This document shows positions 34,111 through 44,764 of a DNA stretch of 64,000 nucleotides, piece after piece. Below the pieces are notes generated by a model. It did no database searches. It had not been told where the DNA came from and worked only from the letters and a program-made list of their open reading frames with translations. This DNA is from Sedimenticola sp. (lineage in GTDB: Bacteria > Pseudomonadota > Gammaproteobacteria > Chromatiales > Chromatiaceae), in NCBI GenBank assembly GCA_002869585.1, contig PKUO01000088.1:62001-126000 (forward strand), read 5' to 3'. How positions within the stretch are numbered: the stretch's first letter is position 1; each line of letters opens with the position of its first letter. A program made the translations under genes and the position numbers.

Positions 34111-34147
34111 TGCGGATCCGGGGAGCGGGATGCACCTCGGATCCGCA
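34111..34147. repeat. Ten-base inverted repeat between slp and glgP
   Basis: Perfect arms (34111-34120 and 34138-34147, 17-base loop) in the convergent gap between slp and glgP. No T run follows on either strand, so a terminator role is only possible. Confidence 0.5.
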
Positions 34148-34150
34148 TTC

Positions 34151-36679
34151 TCATTCGACGGGATAGGCGGCAACCGCCTGCATTTGCCAGATCTCGCGGT
34201 TGTAATCCTGCATGGTGCGGTCGGTTGAGAATTTGCCGCTGCAGGCGGTGTTCAGGATGGAGCTGGTGATCCAGGCATCCTGGTCCCTGTAGGCATCGGC
34301 GGCCCGCTCCTGGGCCTGCACGTAGCTGGTGAAGTCCGCGGCGACCATCCACGGGTCCTGGGGGCTGAGGATGGCATTCAGGATGGGGTCGAATATGCCG
34401 GGCTCGAACTGGTTGAAGTGCCCGGTCTCGAGCAGTGATATCACGCGTCCCAGATTGGCGTCGTTGCGGATTATGCCTTGGGGGTTGTAGCTCCTGCGCG
34501 CCTCTCCCACCTCCTGTTCGGTCAGACCGAACAGGAAGAAGTGCTCATCGCCGACCTCTTCGCGAATCTCGATGTTGGCCCCGTCCAGGGTGCCGATGGT
34601 GAGCGCCCCGTTCATCATGAATTTCATGTTGCCGGTGCCTGAGGCCTCTTTGCCGGCTGTGGATATCTGCTCTGACAGGTCGGTGCCGGGGCAGATCACC
34701 TCCATGGCGGAGACGCGGTAGTTGGGCAGGAACACCACCTTGAGCAGGTCGCCCACCTGCTTGTCCCGGTTGACCACGGATGCGACGTTGTTGATCAGCT
34801 TGATAATCAGCTTGGCCTGGGCATAGCCGGGCGCTGCCTTGCCGCCGATCAACACGCAGCGCGGCGTCCAGTTTTTGGTGTCGCCGGCCTTGATGCGCGC
34901 GTACAGGTGGATCACATGCAGGATGTTGAGCAACTGGCGCTTGTACTCATGGATGCGCTTGACCTGCACGTCGAACATCGCGTCGGTATTGAACCGGACG
35001 CCACAGCAAGGTTCGATCATTTCGGCCAGCCGCTGTTTATTCTCCTGCTTGACCTGGTACCATTTTTTTCTGAACTCGGGATCCTTGGCAAAGGGGATGA
35101 GCTTATGCAGCTGGTCCAGGTCGCTGATCCAGCCTTCACCGATGCTGTCACTGATCAGCTGGCGCAGACCGGGGTTGCAGTAGGCCAGCCAGCGGCGCTG
35201 GGTGACGCCGTTGGTCTTGTTGTTGAATTTCTCGGGCCAGAGCTCGTAGAAGTCCCGGAATAATCCCTCTACCAGCAGTTTCGAGTGGAGTTCGGCCACG
35301 CCATTGACCGAAAAACTGCCGATGATGGCGAGATAGGCCATGCGCACCTGGGGCTCCGGCCCCTCCTCGATGATCGAAAGACGCCGTTGGCGGTCGGTTT
35401 CCCCTGGCCAGCGTGCTGCCACTTCGCCCAGAAAGCGGGCATTGATCTCGTAAATGATCTCCAGCGGCCGCGGCAGGAGCTGTTTGAACAGCCGGACCGG
35501 CCAGCGCTCCAGGGCCTCGGGTAGCAGGGTGTGGTTGGTGTAGGCCATGGTTTTCTGGGTGATTGCCCAGGCCTCATCCCAGTCCATGTCATGTTTGTCG
35601 ATCAGTTGGCGCATCAGTTCGGCGACGGCGATCGTGGGATGGGTGTCATTCAACTGGAAACAGTTCTTCTCGGCGAAACCGGTCAGGTCATTGCCTTTGC
35701 GGCGTTTCCAGTCGCGGAGGGCATCCTTGATACTGGCGCAGGCGAGGAAGTACTGCTGCTTCAGTCGCAACTCCTTGCCGCATTCGCTGGCGTCGTTCGG
35801 ATAGAGCACCATGGTGATGTTTTCAGCGCTGTTTTTCGAGCGCACCGCCTCGGTGTAGCTGCCGGCGTTGAACTCGTCCAGATCGAACTCATCGGTGGCG
35901 GCCGCCTGCCACAGCCGCAGGGTGTTCACCGTGCCGTTGCGATAGCCGGGAATGGGGATGTCGTAGGGGACGGCGAGCACGTCGTGGGTGTCAACCCAGC
36001 GCACATGGCTGATGCCCTGTTCATCTCGGACAAATTCGGTGTGCCCGCCAAAGGGAATGCGCTGGGTGTACTCGGGACGCTCCATCTCCCAGGGGTTGCC
36101 GTCGCGCAGCCAGTGATCGGGCTCTTCCACCTGGTAGCCGTTTTCCAGCAGCTGGCGGAACATGCCGTATTCATAGCGGATGCCATAACCCTGCACCGGC
36201 AGCTGCAGGGTGGCGCAGCTATCGAGAAAACAGGCGGCCAGCCTGCCCAGTCCACCGTTGCCGAGACCGGCATCGGCCTCGCTTTCCGCCACCTCTTCCA
36301 GCTCTATGCCGAGGTCATGCAGCCCGTCGGTGGTGCTGTCGGTGACATCCAGGTTGAGCATGGCGTTGCCCAGGGCACGACCCATCAGGAACTCGAGGGA
36401 GAGGTAATAGGTGCGCTTGCAGTCGGCTTCAGTGTAGGCCTTCTGGGTCTTCAGCCAGCGCTCCATCAGGCGGTCGCGGATGGCGTAGGAGAGGGCCTTG
36501 TAGGGGTAATGGATGGTATAGGCATCACCGTTTCTGCCCAGGGTGTGGGCAAAGTAGTGACGGAAACTGTCGCTGATGCTATCGGCATCCATACCCAGTG
36601 CGGGAAGGGTGGTCAGCTTTTTATTCGGTTTGCTCTTTACCATCGTGGTGAAGTAGCTTTCGGTCTTGTTATTGTCCAT
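34151..36679 (-). CDS. glgP: Glycogen/starch/maltodextrin phosphorylase
   Basis: An 842-residue PLP enzyme that releases glucose-1-phosphate from alpha-glucans. The family's N-terminal YYLSLEFLMGRALGNAMLNLD and GLGNGGLGRLAACFLDS are present, and the PLP region EASGTGNMKFMMNGALTIGTLDGANIEI contains the Schiff-base Lys. Length is standard. In a sulfur oxidiser it mobilises glycogen made under sulfide- and oxygen-rich conditions; glucokinase at 5.2 kb could return free glucose. It lies alone, convergent with slp. Confidence 0.96.
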   Translation of the reverse strand: MDNNKTESYFTTMVKSKPNKKLTTLPALGMDADSISDSFRHYFAHTLGRNGDAYTIHYPYKALSYAIRDRLMERWLKTQKAYTEADCKRTYYLSLEFLMGRALGNAMLNLDVTDSTTDGLHDLGIELEEVAESEADAGLGNGGLGRLAACFLDSCATLQLPVQGYGIRYEYGMFRQLLENGYQVEEPDHWLRDGNPWEMERPEYTQRIPFGGHTEFVRDEQGISHVRWVDTHDVLAVPYDIPIPGYRNGTVNTLRLWQAAATDEFDLDEFNAGSYTEAVRSKNSAENITMVLYPNDASECGKELRLKQQYFLACASIKDALRDWKRRKGNDLTGFAEKNCFQLNDTHPTIAVAELMRQLIDKHDMDWDEAWAITQKTMAYTNHTLLPEALERWPVRLFKQLLPRPLEIIYEINARFLGEVAARWPGETDRQRRLSIIEEGPEPQVRMAYLAIIGSFSVNGVAELHSKLLVEGLFRDFYELWPEKFNNKTNGVTQRRWLAYCNPGLRQLISDSIGEGWISDLDQLHKLIPFAKDPEFRKKWYQVKQENKQRLAEMIEPCCGVRFNTDAMFDVQVKRIHEYKRQLLNILHVIHLYARIKAGDTKNWTPRCVLIGGKAAPGYAQAKLIIKLINNVASVVNRDKQVGDLLKVVFLPNYRVSAMEVICPGTDLSEQISTAGKEASGTGNMKFMMNGALTIGTLDGANIEIREEVGDEHFFLFGLTEQEVGEARRSYNPQGIIRNDANLGRVISLLETGHFNQFEPGIFDPILNAILSPQDPWMVAADFTSYVQAQERAADAYRDQDAWITSSILNTACSGKFSTDRTMQDYNREIWQMQAVAAYPVE

Positions 36680-36752
36680 GGGATTTTGTGTCTGTGATGA
36701 AGAATGGGGGGATTATAATGCAAATAGCCGGCCGGTTTCGGTGTTGGCGTGG

Positions 36753-37100
36753 CTATTCGCCGAAATACAGTCCGTAGGGTCGTTCCAGTTCGCTCGCCAG
36801 CTGGGCCGGGGAGAAGCTGCGCGATTTGCGGATAAACTCCTGACCATCAAGGAAAATCAGCAAAGTCGGGACGCTGAATACCTGTTGTTGCGCAGCCGCA
36901 TCCGGTGTGGCGGCGCAATCGATCTGCGCCAGCGCAAGCTGTGGATAGTGTTCGGCCATCAGTTGCCCGATCTTGGGCTTCAGATCCTGACAGACCCGGC
37001 AGTCCGGCCCGGTGAACCAGATCAGCACCGCAGGGTGCTCGCGGATGCACTGATTCAGGGCGTCCAGAGAGTCCAGGGGAGTGAAGTGGTAATCGGTCAT
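36753..37100 (-). CDS. Thioredoxin family protein
   Basis: A 115-residue cytoplasmic thioredoxin-fold protein. The active site is CRVC in WFTGPDCRVCQDLKPK, and the cis-Pro follows in FSVPTLLIF. CxxC composition and the flanking sequence differ from classic thioredoxin (CGPC), so it is a thioredoxin-like reductant or chaperone. There is no signal peptide. It is the gene after pilU on the same strand, separated by 56 bases. Confidence 0.92.
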   Translation of the reverse strand: MTDYHFTPLDSLDALNQCIREHPAVLIWFTGPDCRVCQDLKPKIGQLMAEHYPQLALAQIDCAATPDAAAQQQVFSVPTLLIFLDGQEFIRKSRSFSPAQLASELERPYGLYFGE

Positions 37101-37156
37101 CCGCCTATGATAGCGGATGACCTGGTGGGGGTGACAACTCCGGAAACTTGTAGCGA

Positions 37157-38269
37157 CTAGAAAAAATCTTCTTCGTTGATCGACAGCCCGCTGTTGGCCT
37201 GGACATTGCCCGTCTCATCCAGGCGGATCTTGAGCGACAGGTTGTTGCGCGAGTCGGCGTGGGAGAGTGCCTCGTCGAGGGTGATCCGACCCTCCTTGTA
37301 GAGCTTGTAGAGGGCCTGGTCGAAGGTCTGCATGCCGCGCTCCGTGCCCTGTTCCATCGCCTCTTTGACAGCATGGATATCGCCTTTCTGGATCAGTTCG
37401 GCCACAAAGGTGCTGAGCAGCATCACCTCTACCGCCGGCATGCGCTTGCCATCCTTGCTCTTCACCAGCCGTTGCGAGACCACCGCCTTGAGGTTCAGCG
37501 ATAGATCGAGATAGAGCTGATGGTGCGCGGTGTCAGGGAAGAAGTTGATGATGCGGTCCAGGGCCTGGTTGGCGTTGTTGGCGTGCAGGGTCGAGAGACA
37601 CAGGTGTCCGGTTTCGGCATAGGCGATGGCGTGCTGCATGGTCTGGCGGTCACGGATTTCACCGATCAGGATCACGTCGGGCGCCTCACGCATGGCATTT
37701 TTCAGGGCAACCTCATAAGAGAGGGTATCCAGCCCCACTTCGCGTTGGTCGACCACCGATTTTTTGTGGGTGTGAAGAAACTCGACTGGATCCTCGATGG
37801 TAAGGATATGCCCGGTCGAGGTGGCATTGCGGTGATCGATCATCGAGGCAAGAGAGGTCGATTTACCCGATCCGGTGGAGCCGACCACCAGGATCAGCCC
37901 GCGCGGCATCATGATCAACTCTTTCAGAATCGGGGGCAGGTTGAGCTCGTCGATGCTGGGGATTACGCCCTTGATATAGCGAATCACCATCGCGGCATCA
38001 CCGCGCTGGCGGAATACGTTGACACGGAAGCGTCCCAGTCCGTTGATCGAGATGGCCAGGTTGCACTCCATGGTGCGCTCTAACTCGGATACCTGGTCGT
38101 CGCTCATGATCGAGTAGGCGAGCTTCCTCACCATGCCTGGTCCCATCGGACTGTCACCAATCGGCATGGTGCGTCCTTCCGCTTTCAGGTTGGGCGGTGC
38201 TCCGGTACTGAAAAAGAGGTCTGATCCGTTTTTCTGAACCATCAGCTTCAGATAGGGAATGATTTCCAT
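37157..38269 (-). CDS. pilU: Type IV pilus retraction ATPase PilU
   Basis: A 370-residue PilT/PilU-type hexameric ATPase. Walker A is VVGSTGSGKSTSLASMIDHRN, Asp box/Walker B region ends ILIGEIRDRQTM, and STLHANNANQALDRIINFFP is the PilT-family His box. The N-terminus MEIIPYLKLMVQKNGSDLFFSTG and the acidic C-terminal NEEDFF indicate PilU instead of PilT. PilU assists PilT in pilus retraction at the cytoplasmic base. ATG at 38269 is supported by CGGAG; the longer reading to 38347 lacks support. No pilT is adjacent. Confidence 0.93.
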   Translation of the reverse strand: MEIIPYLKLMVQKNGSDLFFSTGAPPNLKAEGRTMPIGDSPMGPGMVRKLAYSIMSDDQVSELERTMECNLAISINGLGRFRVNVFRQRGDAAMVIRYIKGVIPSIDELNLPPILKELIMMPRGLILVVGSTGSGKSTSLASMIDHRNATSTGHILTIEDPVEFLHTHKKSVVDQREVGLDTLSYEVALKNAMREAPDVILIGEIRDRQTMQHAIAYAETGHLCLSTLHANNANQALDRIINFFPDTAHHQLYLDLSLNLKAVVSQRLVKSKDGKRMPAVEVMLLSTFVAELIQKGDIHAVKEAMEQGTERGMQTFDQALYKLYKEGRITLDEALSHADSRNNLSLKIRLDETGNVQANSGLSINEEDFF

Positions 38270-38483
38270 GTGCAATAACTCCGGCGATTTTGCGTCTTCT
38301 CTGAGGTCATCCGCAGCAACGGCTGGGAATTTAGGGCTTAAACCCAATTATTTTGTGACGCGGCGCACAGCGCGGCCCGGCGAGTGTCGGCTTTAGCGGC
38401 GCTTCGATTTGCTGCATAGGTGTGGACTCCGGTGTTATGCTGATCCTGTGACATCGCAAGCAACCCTTTAGAGAGGATGGCGT

Positions 38484-39296
38484 GTGGCAGGGATAGTACT
38501 GAGTGGACTGTTTTTTTATCCGGTGAAATCACTGACCGGGCTGGGCCTGGAGCGGGCGCCGGTGGATGAGCGGGGGATCCGGTATGACCGCCACTGGATG
38601 CTGGTGGATGGGCAGGGCCGGTTTCTCTCCCAGCGTGAACTGCCGGCAATGACCCGGATCAAGACCCAACTGGCGCCCGGTGTGTTGCGTCTCAAGGCCC
38701 CGGGCATGCCGGACCTGGATCTCGACCTGGATGGCGAGCGGGGAAAACGGCTGGATGTTCAGGTCTGGCGGGACAGTTGTCAGGCCTACTTCGAGGGTGC
38801 GAGCGCCGCCAACTGGCTCTCCCAGTACCTGGAGGTCGATTGCCGTCTGGTCTCCATGCCCAGGCAGACGCTCAGGCCGGTGGATCAGCGCTATGCCGAG
38901 CCCCGGGATCAGGTCGGCTTTGCCGATGGTTTTCCCTTTATGCTGATCTCCCAGGCCTCCCTGGATGACCTGAACAGCCGACTGGATGCGCCGCTGCCGA
39001 TGCGCCGCTTCCGTCCCAACCTGGTGGTGGCAGGCTGCGAGCCCTATGCCGAGGATCGCTGGAAACGCATCCGTATCGGTGGAATCAGTTTCCGCGTGGC
39101 CAAGCCATGCTCGCGTTGTGTGATCACCACCATCGACCCCGATACCGCGCTGAAAGGTCAGGAGCCGCTGCGCACCCTGGGCGGCTATCGTCGTGAGGGC
39201 AACCAGGTCTACTTCGGCCAGAATCTGATCCACGATCAGCCGGGTGAGTTGCATACCGGCATGCCGGTGGAGATTCTGGAGAGCGCTGATGAGTGA
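38484..39296 (+). CDS. MOSC domain protein
   Basis: A 270-residue protein with an N-terminal MOSC beta-barrel (YPVKSLTGLGLERAPVDERGIRYDRHWMLVD) and a C-terminal MOSC domain. The conserved Cys that binds the molybdenum cofactor's metal sits in KPCSRCVITTIDPDT. Proteins like YcbX reduce N-hydroxylated compounds using molybdenum cofactor. There is no attached ferredoxin domain here. GTG at 38484 has GAGAGGAT upstream. It overlaps the next gene by eight bases. moaC at 58 kb shows the cofactor pathway exists. Confidence 0.9.
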   Translation: MAGIVLSGLFFYPVKSLTGLGLERAPVDERGIRYDRHWMLVDGQGRFLSQRELPAMTRIKTQLAPGVLRLKAPGMPDLDLDLDGERGKRLDVQVWRDSCQAYFEGASAANWLSQYLEVDCRLVSMPRQTLRPVDQRYAEPRDQVGFADGFPFMLISQASLDDLNSRLDAPLPMRRFRPNLVVAGCEPYAEDRWKRIRIGGISFRVAKPCSRCVITTIDPDTALKGQEPLRTLGGYRREGNQVYFGQNLIHDQPGELHTGMPVEILESADE

Positions 39297-39841
39297 TACA
39301 CCCCAGGAACAAACGGTAATCCAGGCCATCCAGCGCTGGATCAGCGATGTGGTGGTGGCGCTCAACCTCTGCCCGTTTGCGGCCCCAGTGGTCAATAGCG
39401 GCCGGATCGCCTACCGTGTCTCGCCGGAGACCGACATCGAGGGGATCTACCGCGACCTGCTGCTTGCCCTGGATGAGTTTCAGCGGCAGGAGAGCGATCA
39501 GGTGGCGACCGGTTTTCTGATCCTCTCCCAGGGGCTGGCGTCGTTCGATGACTATCTCGATTTTCTTGAAATGGCGGACGATATGCTGGTGGAGGCCGGT
39601 TTGGACGGGGTGATTCAGATCGCCGGTTTCCATCCGGATTACTGTTTCAGTGACAGCGATGATACCGATCCGGCCAACTACACGAACCGCTCACCCTATC
39701 CGATGTTTCATCTGATCCGCGAGGATGATCTGGAGGCGGCGGTCGCCAGTCACCCGGATCCGGAAGGCATCCCGGACCGCAACATCCGGTTGTTGCGGGA
39801 GTTGGGCCTGGCCGAGGTGCAGCAGCGTTTGCGGGGCTGTT

Positions 39842-39849
<8 letters not shown>
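39289..39849 (+). CDS. DUF1415 protein
   Basis: A 186-residue protein of the DUF1415 family: W(I/L)xDVVVALNLCPFAAPV near the N-terminus, then GFLILSQGLASFDDYLDFLEMAD and IAGFHPDYCFSDSD.DPANYTNRSPYPMFHLIRE, which is highly characteristic. Function is unknown. It is translationally coupled to the MOSC gene (ATG inside its last codons) and converges on the ABC-F gene with an eight-base overlap. Confidence 0.9.
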
Positions 39850-41749
<1,900 letters not shown>

Positions 41750-41892
41750 GGCGGCGCAGTTTAGCAGTTTGTACCTGATCGCAGAACCGGTTATGTGATC
41801 GTAAATAAGTTAGAGATCGCGGGGTGTATTTTCTTGACGATGGCCCCATAGTTGGGAAGTCTGAATAACAGTTTCGATGGGGTGAGTTCGGT

Positions 41893-42285
41893 ATGGATAA
41901 GAATAAGGGTGGTACGGTGTTGCTGGTGGTGGCCCATGGCAGTCGCAGAGAGAGCTCGAATGAGGAGGTCAGAGCGTTGGCGCAGCAGATCCAGACACTG
42001 GAGGGGTGCAATTTTACTGCGGTGAATGCGGCATTTCTCGAATTGGCCGAACCTTCCATTCCGGATGGCGTCAGTCAGTCGCTCGAATCCGGTGCAGACC
42101 GGGTGCTGGTGATGCCCTATTTTCTCTCCCGCGGGCGGCATGTCGTGGAGGATATACCCGCAGAGCTGGACAAGGCCCGGGCCAAGCATCCTGATGCCGA
42201 GATCGAACTGTGCGGCTATCTGGGCGGGCATGGCGCCATTCCACAACTGCTGCTGACCATGGCGCGGGAACACGGCGCCGGATAA
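41893..42285 (+). CDS. CbiX-like sirohydrochlorin chelatase family protein
   Basis: A 130-residue single-domain chelatase of the small CbiX type. The metal-binding His of AHGSRRESSNEEV and the second His in SRGRHVVEDIP are present, with ELAEPSIPDGV between. Homologues insert cobalt or iron into sirohydrochlorin. In a sulfur oxidiser with siroheme enzymes (reverse Dsr) an iron role is plausible but not shown. ATG at 41893, stand-alone gene, convergent with comM. Confidence 0.88.
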   Translation: MDKNKGGTVLLVVAHGSRRESSNEEVRALAQQIQTLEGCNFTAVNAAFLELAEPSIPDGVSQSLESGADRVLVMPYFLSRGRHVVEDIPAELDKARAKHPDAEIELCGYLGGHGAIPQLLLTMAREHGAG

Positions 42286-42303
42286 GGACTACGCCAGAAT
42301 CGG

Positions 42304-43807
42304 TCAGCGGGCGCGGTCAAAGCGCCGGTAGCCGATGGCCTCGCTGATGTGCTTGGTCGCGATCCCCTCCGCACCTTCCAGGTCGGCGATGGTGCGCGCC
42401 AGCCGGAGGATGCGGTGGTAGGCGCGGGCGGATAGTCCCAGCTGTTCAATCGCCCGTTGCAGCAGTTGTCTGGCCGGGTCGGGGAGCTGGCAGATTCTCA
42501 CCAGTTGCTTGCCCTGGAGCAGGGCATTGGCACAGCCGTTTCTCTCCAGCTGTGTCTGCCAGGCCCTTTCGACTCGGGCCCTGACCATCTGGCTGGTCTC
42601 TTGTTCTTCCATTTGCCCGTCACCCCAGATCGCCGGCGGCAGGCGCGGCACCTCAATATGCATGTCGATACGATCCATCAGTGGTCCGGATATCTTCCCC
42701 CGGTAACGGGCCACCTGGTCTTCGGTGCAGCGGCAGCTTTTGGCGCCGGTGTCGCCCAGGTGGCCGCACGGGCGGGGTTCATCGCGGCGATCATTTGGAA
42801 ACGGGCGGGAAACTCCTCCTGCCGGGCGGCGCGGCTGATGGTGATCTGTCCGGTTTCCAGCGGTTCGCGCAACACCTCCAGCACCTTTCTTTCGTACTGT
42901 CCAGGAAAAGAATTCCGTTGTGCGCCAAAGAGATTTCACCGGGCCGCGGATTGCTGCCGCCACCGACCAAGGCCGCCGCCGAGGCGGTGTGATGCGGTGA
43001 ACGAAATGGCCGGATGCGCCACTGCCCGGCGCTGAATCCCTTGTTGCTGACCGAAAGCACGGATGCGGTCTCCAGCGCCTCTTGCAGATTCATCTGCGGC
43101 AATATCCCCGGCAGACGACTGGCCAGCATGGATTTGCCGCAGCCCGGTGGACCGCTCATCAACAGGCTGTGGCGGCCAGCCGCGGCAATCTCCAGCGCGC
43201 GTTTGGCCTGGGGTTGGCCTTTAACCTCGTCCAGATCGGGGATGGCCACAGGCCGGTAGGAGGATGTTTTCGCTGTGAAGGGGGTCAGCTGATCCCCCTG
43301 GATCAGGTGCCGGCAGATCTCCAGAAGATGCCCGGCGGGCAAGACTGTCAGATCCTCCACCAGCGCCGCCTCCTCGGCGTTCTGCTCTGGCAGCAGCAGG
43401 GCACGCCCTTTTCGGCTGGCGGCGAGGGCGGCGGGCAGAATGCCTTTCACCGGACGTAGCTCTCCCGACAGGGCAAGCTCGCCGATCACCTCATAGCGGT
43501 CCAGTGCATCGGCGGGCAGTTGGCCGGAGGCGGCGAGAATGCCCAGGGCAATGGCCAGGTCAAAGCGACCGCCCTCCTTGGGAAGGTCGGCGGGGGCCAG
43601 GTTGATGGTGATGCGCCGGGCCGGGAACTCGAACTGGGCGTTGAGCAGTGCCCCGCGAACGCGGTCCTTGCTCTCTTTCACCGCGGTTTCTGCCAGGCCG
43701 ACGATGTTGAGTGCGGGCAGGCCGTTGGAGAGATGCACCTCGACGGTCACCAGGGGGGCATGGATGCCGGAGCGGGCGCGGCTGTAGAGAACAGAGAGAG
43801 ACATCAT
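42304..43807 (-). pseudogene. comM: Broken comM (Mg-chelatase-like AAA ATPase), two frameshifts
   Basis: The N-terminal 300 codons are a normal ComM: N-terminal domain, then Walker A GPPGCGKSMLASR and HHTASAAALVGGG. After GILFLD the expected stretch LPEFERKVLEV is damaged: near 42894-42898 about ten bases appear to be missing, changing the frame. The next 40 codons continue in a second frame up to MNP; there one base seems to be missing (about 42773), and [14 protein letters not shown] onward continues in a third frame to the normal end at 42304. ComM is a branch-migration helicase used in natural transformation. The lesions are inferred from the known family pattern and could also be assembly errors. 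Confidence 0.8.
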
Positions 43808-43836
43808 CACCTTCCTTGGTGGTTTTGGCTTGGCTG

Positions 43837-44085
43837 CTACTGCTTTAGCTGATGTTCCAGATCGGCCAGTTGCTTCTCCAGCGCATCGAGTTTTTCCCGG
43901 GTTCTGGCGAGCACTGCGCTCTGCACGTCGAACTCCTCCCGGGTCACCAGATTGAGGTGTGACAGGCCGGATTCCAGGACCGAACGGAAGTTCTTCTGCA
44001 GGTCTTCCTGAATCAACTGCAGGCCCGATGGCACGTTTCCGGCCATGCGTTTGGCGAGGTCATCTAATAGCTTGGGATCAATCAT
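43837..44085 (-). CDS. ubiK: UbiK-type ubiquinone accessory factor (BMFP)
   Basis: An 82-residue protein with an amphipathic N-terminal half (MIDPKLLDDLAKRMAG) and a C-terminal coiled coil (LARTREKLDALEKQLADLEHQL), the layout of BMFP/YqiC proteins, named UbiK in E. coli, which assist late ubiquinone synthesis. It lies 29 bases upstream of the broken comM on the same strand. TAG is the natural stop. Confidence 0.88.
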   Translation of the reverse strand: MIDPKLLDDLAKRMAGNVPSGLQLIQEDLQKNFRSVLESGLSHLNLVTREEFDVQSAVLARTREKLDALEKQLADLEHQLKQ

Positions 44086-44169
44086 CCGGCAACCTTAGCT
44101 GTGTGGAAAGAGGTTGTCCAGTGGTTGTTTATGCAGGCCGCTGGGTCCTTTCCCGGGTGCGATGTGGGT

Positions 44170-44199
44170 TGCACCGAAATGGTGCACCAGCGGGGTGCA
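44170..44199 (+). promoter_or_regulatory. Two overlapping NtrC-type binding sites
   Basis: TGCACCGAAATGGTGCA at 44170-44186 and TGCACCAGCGGGGTGCA at 44183-44199, both matching the TGCACC-N5-GGTGCA dyad. They lie about 95-125 bases upstream of the sigma-54 promoter of glnK, a usual enhancer distance. A further half-site is at 44222-44229. Confidence 0.88.
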
Positions 44200-44293
44200 C
44201 GCCTGTTGCCGGGGTTTTTATTTGGTGCAACGGTTTTTATACGGAAACCGGAAAATCAATCTAACCACTTGTATTAAAAGATAAAGCACATAT

Positions 44294-44309
44294 TGGCACG
44301 GTAGCTGCA
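44294..44309 (+). promoter_or_regulatory. Sigma-54 promoter of glnK-amtB
   Basis: TGGCACGGTAGCTGCA has GG and GC ten bases apart (44295-44296 and 44307-44308), close to the TGGCAC-N5-TTGCA consensus. It lies about 80 bases before glnK and downstream of the NtrC-type sites. Confidence 0.85.
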
Positions 44310-44390
44310 ATAACCATGAAAGCTGATGCTCAGTAAAAACAAACGGTTGGAGATTCAGGCCTTTGCGCGGTCTCCTGAGGAGAAAATGAA

Positions 44391-44729
44391 ATGAAATTGG
44401 TTTCTGCAATCATCAAGCCTTTCAAACTGGATGATGTTCGCGAGGCGATATCCGGGATCGGTGTATCCGGAATCACCGTCGTCGAAGTCAAAGGTTTCGG
44501 GCGACAAAAGGGGCATACCGAACTCTATCGCGGCGCCGAGTATGTGGTGGACTTCCTGCCCAAGATCAAAATCGAGGTGGCGATCGATGATTCGATGCTC
44601 GACCAGGTGATCGAGGCGATCAGCGCTGCGGCCAAGACCGGCAAGATCGGTGATGGAAAAATCTTCGTGTTCAGCCTGGACCAGGCTGTGCGTATTCGTA
44701 CCGGCGAGACCGGCCCTGAGGCGCTTTGA
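44391..44729 (+). CDS. glnK: P-II nitrogen regulatory protein GlnK
   Basis: A 112-residue P-II protein. The T-loop carries the Tyr that is uridylylated (RGAEYVVDF, Tyr51), and [25 protein letters not shown] is the C-terminal signature. P-II senses ATP/ADP and 2-oxoglutarate and blocks AmtB when nitrogen is plentiful. It is cotranscribed with amtB 35 bases downstream, and the NtrC and sigma-54 elements upstream predict induction under nitrogen limitation. The ATG follows GAGGAGAA. Confidence 0.97.
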   Translation: MKLVSAIIKPFKLDDVREAISGIGVSGITVVEVKGFGRQKGHTELYRGAEYVVDFLPKIKIEVAIDDSMLDQVIEAISAAAKTGKIGDGKIFVFSLDQAVRIRTGETGPEAL

Positions 44730-44764
44730 GCGTGTAATCCAAGTCTCTACTGGAGGTAATTATC

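Noticed and set aside
34111-34147. Inverted repeat as a terminator for slp or glgP
   Set aside because: No T run on either strand; left as a repeat.
35531-36697. Long plus-strand frame (388 codons) inside glgP
   Set aside because: It is the antisense of a strongly conserved glycogen phosphorylase frame and shows no family motifs; long antisense frames are expected at this GC content.
44222-44229. Third NtrC site before glnK
   Set aside because: Only one half of the dyad is present.
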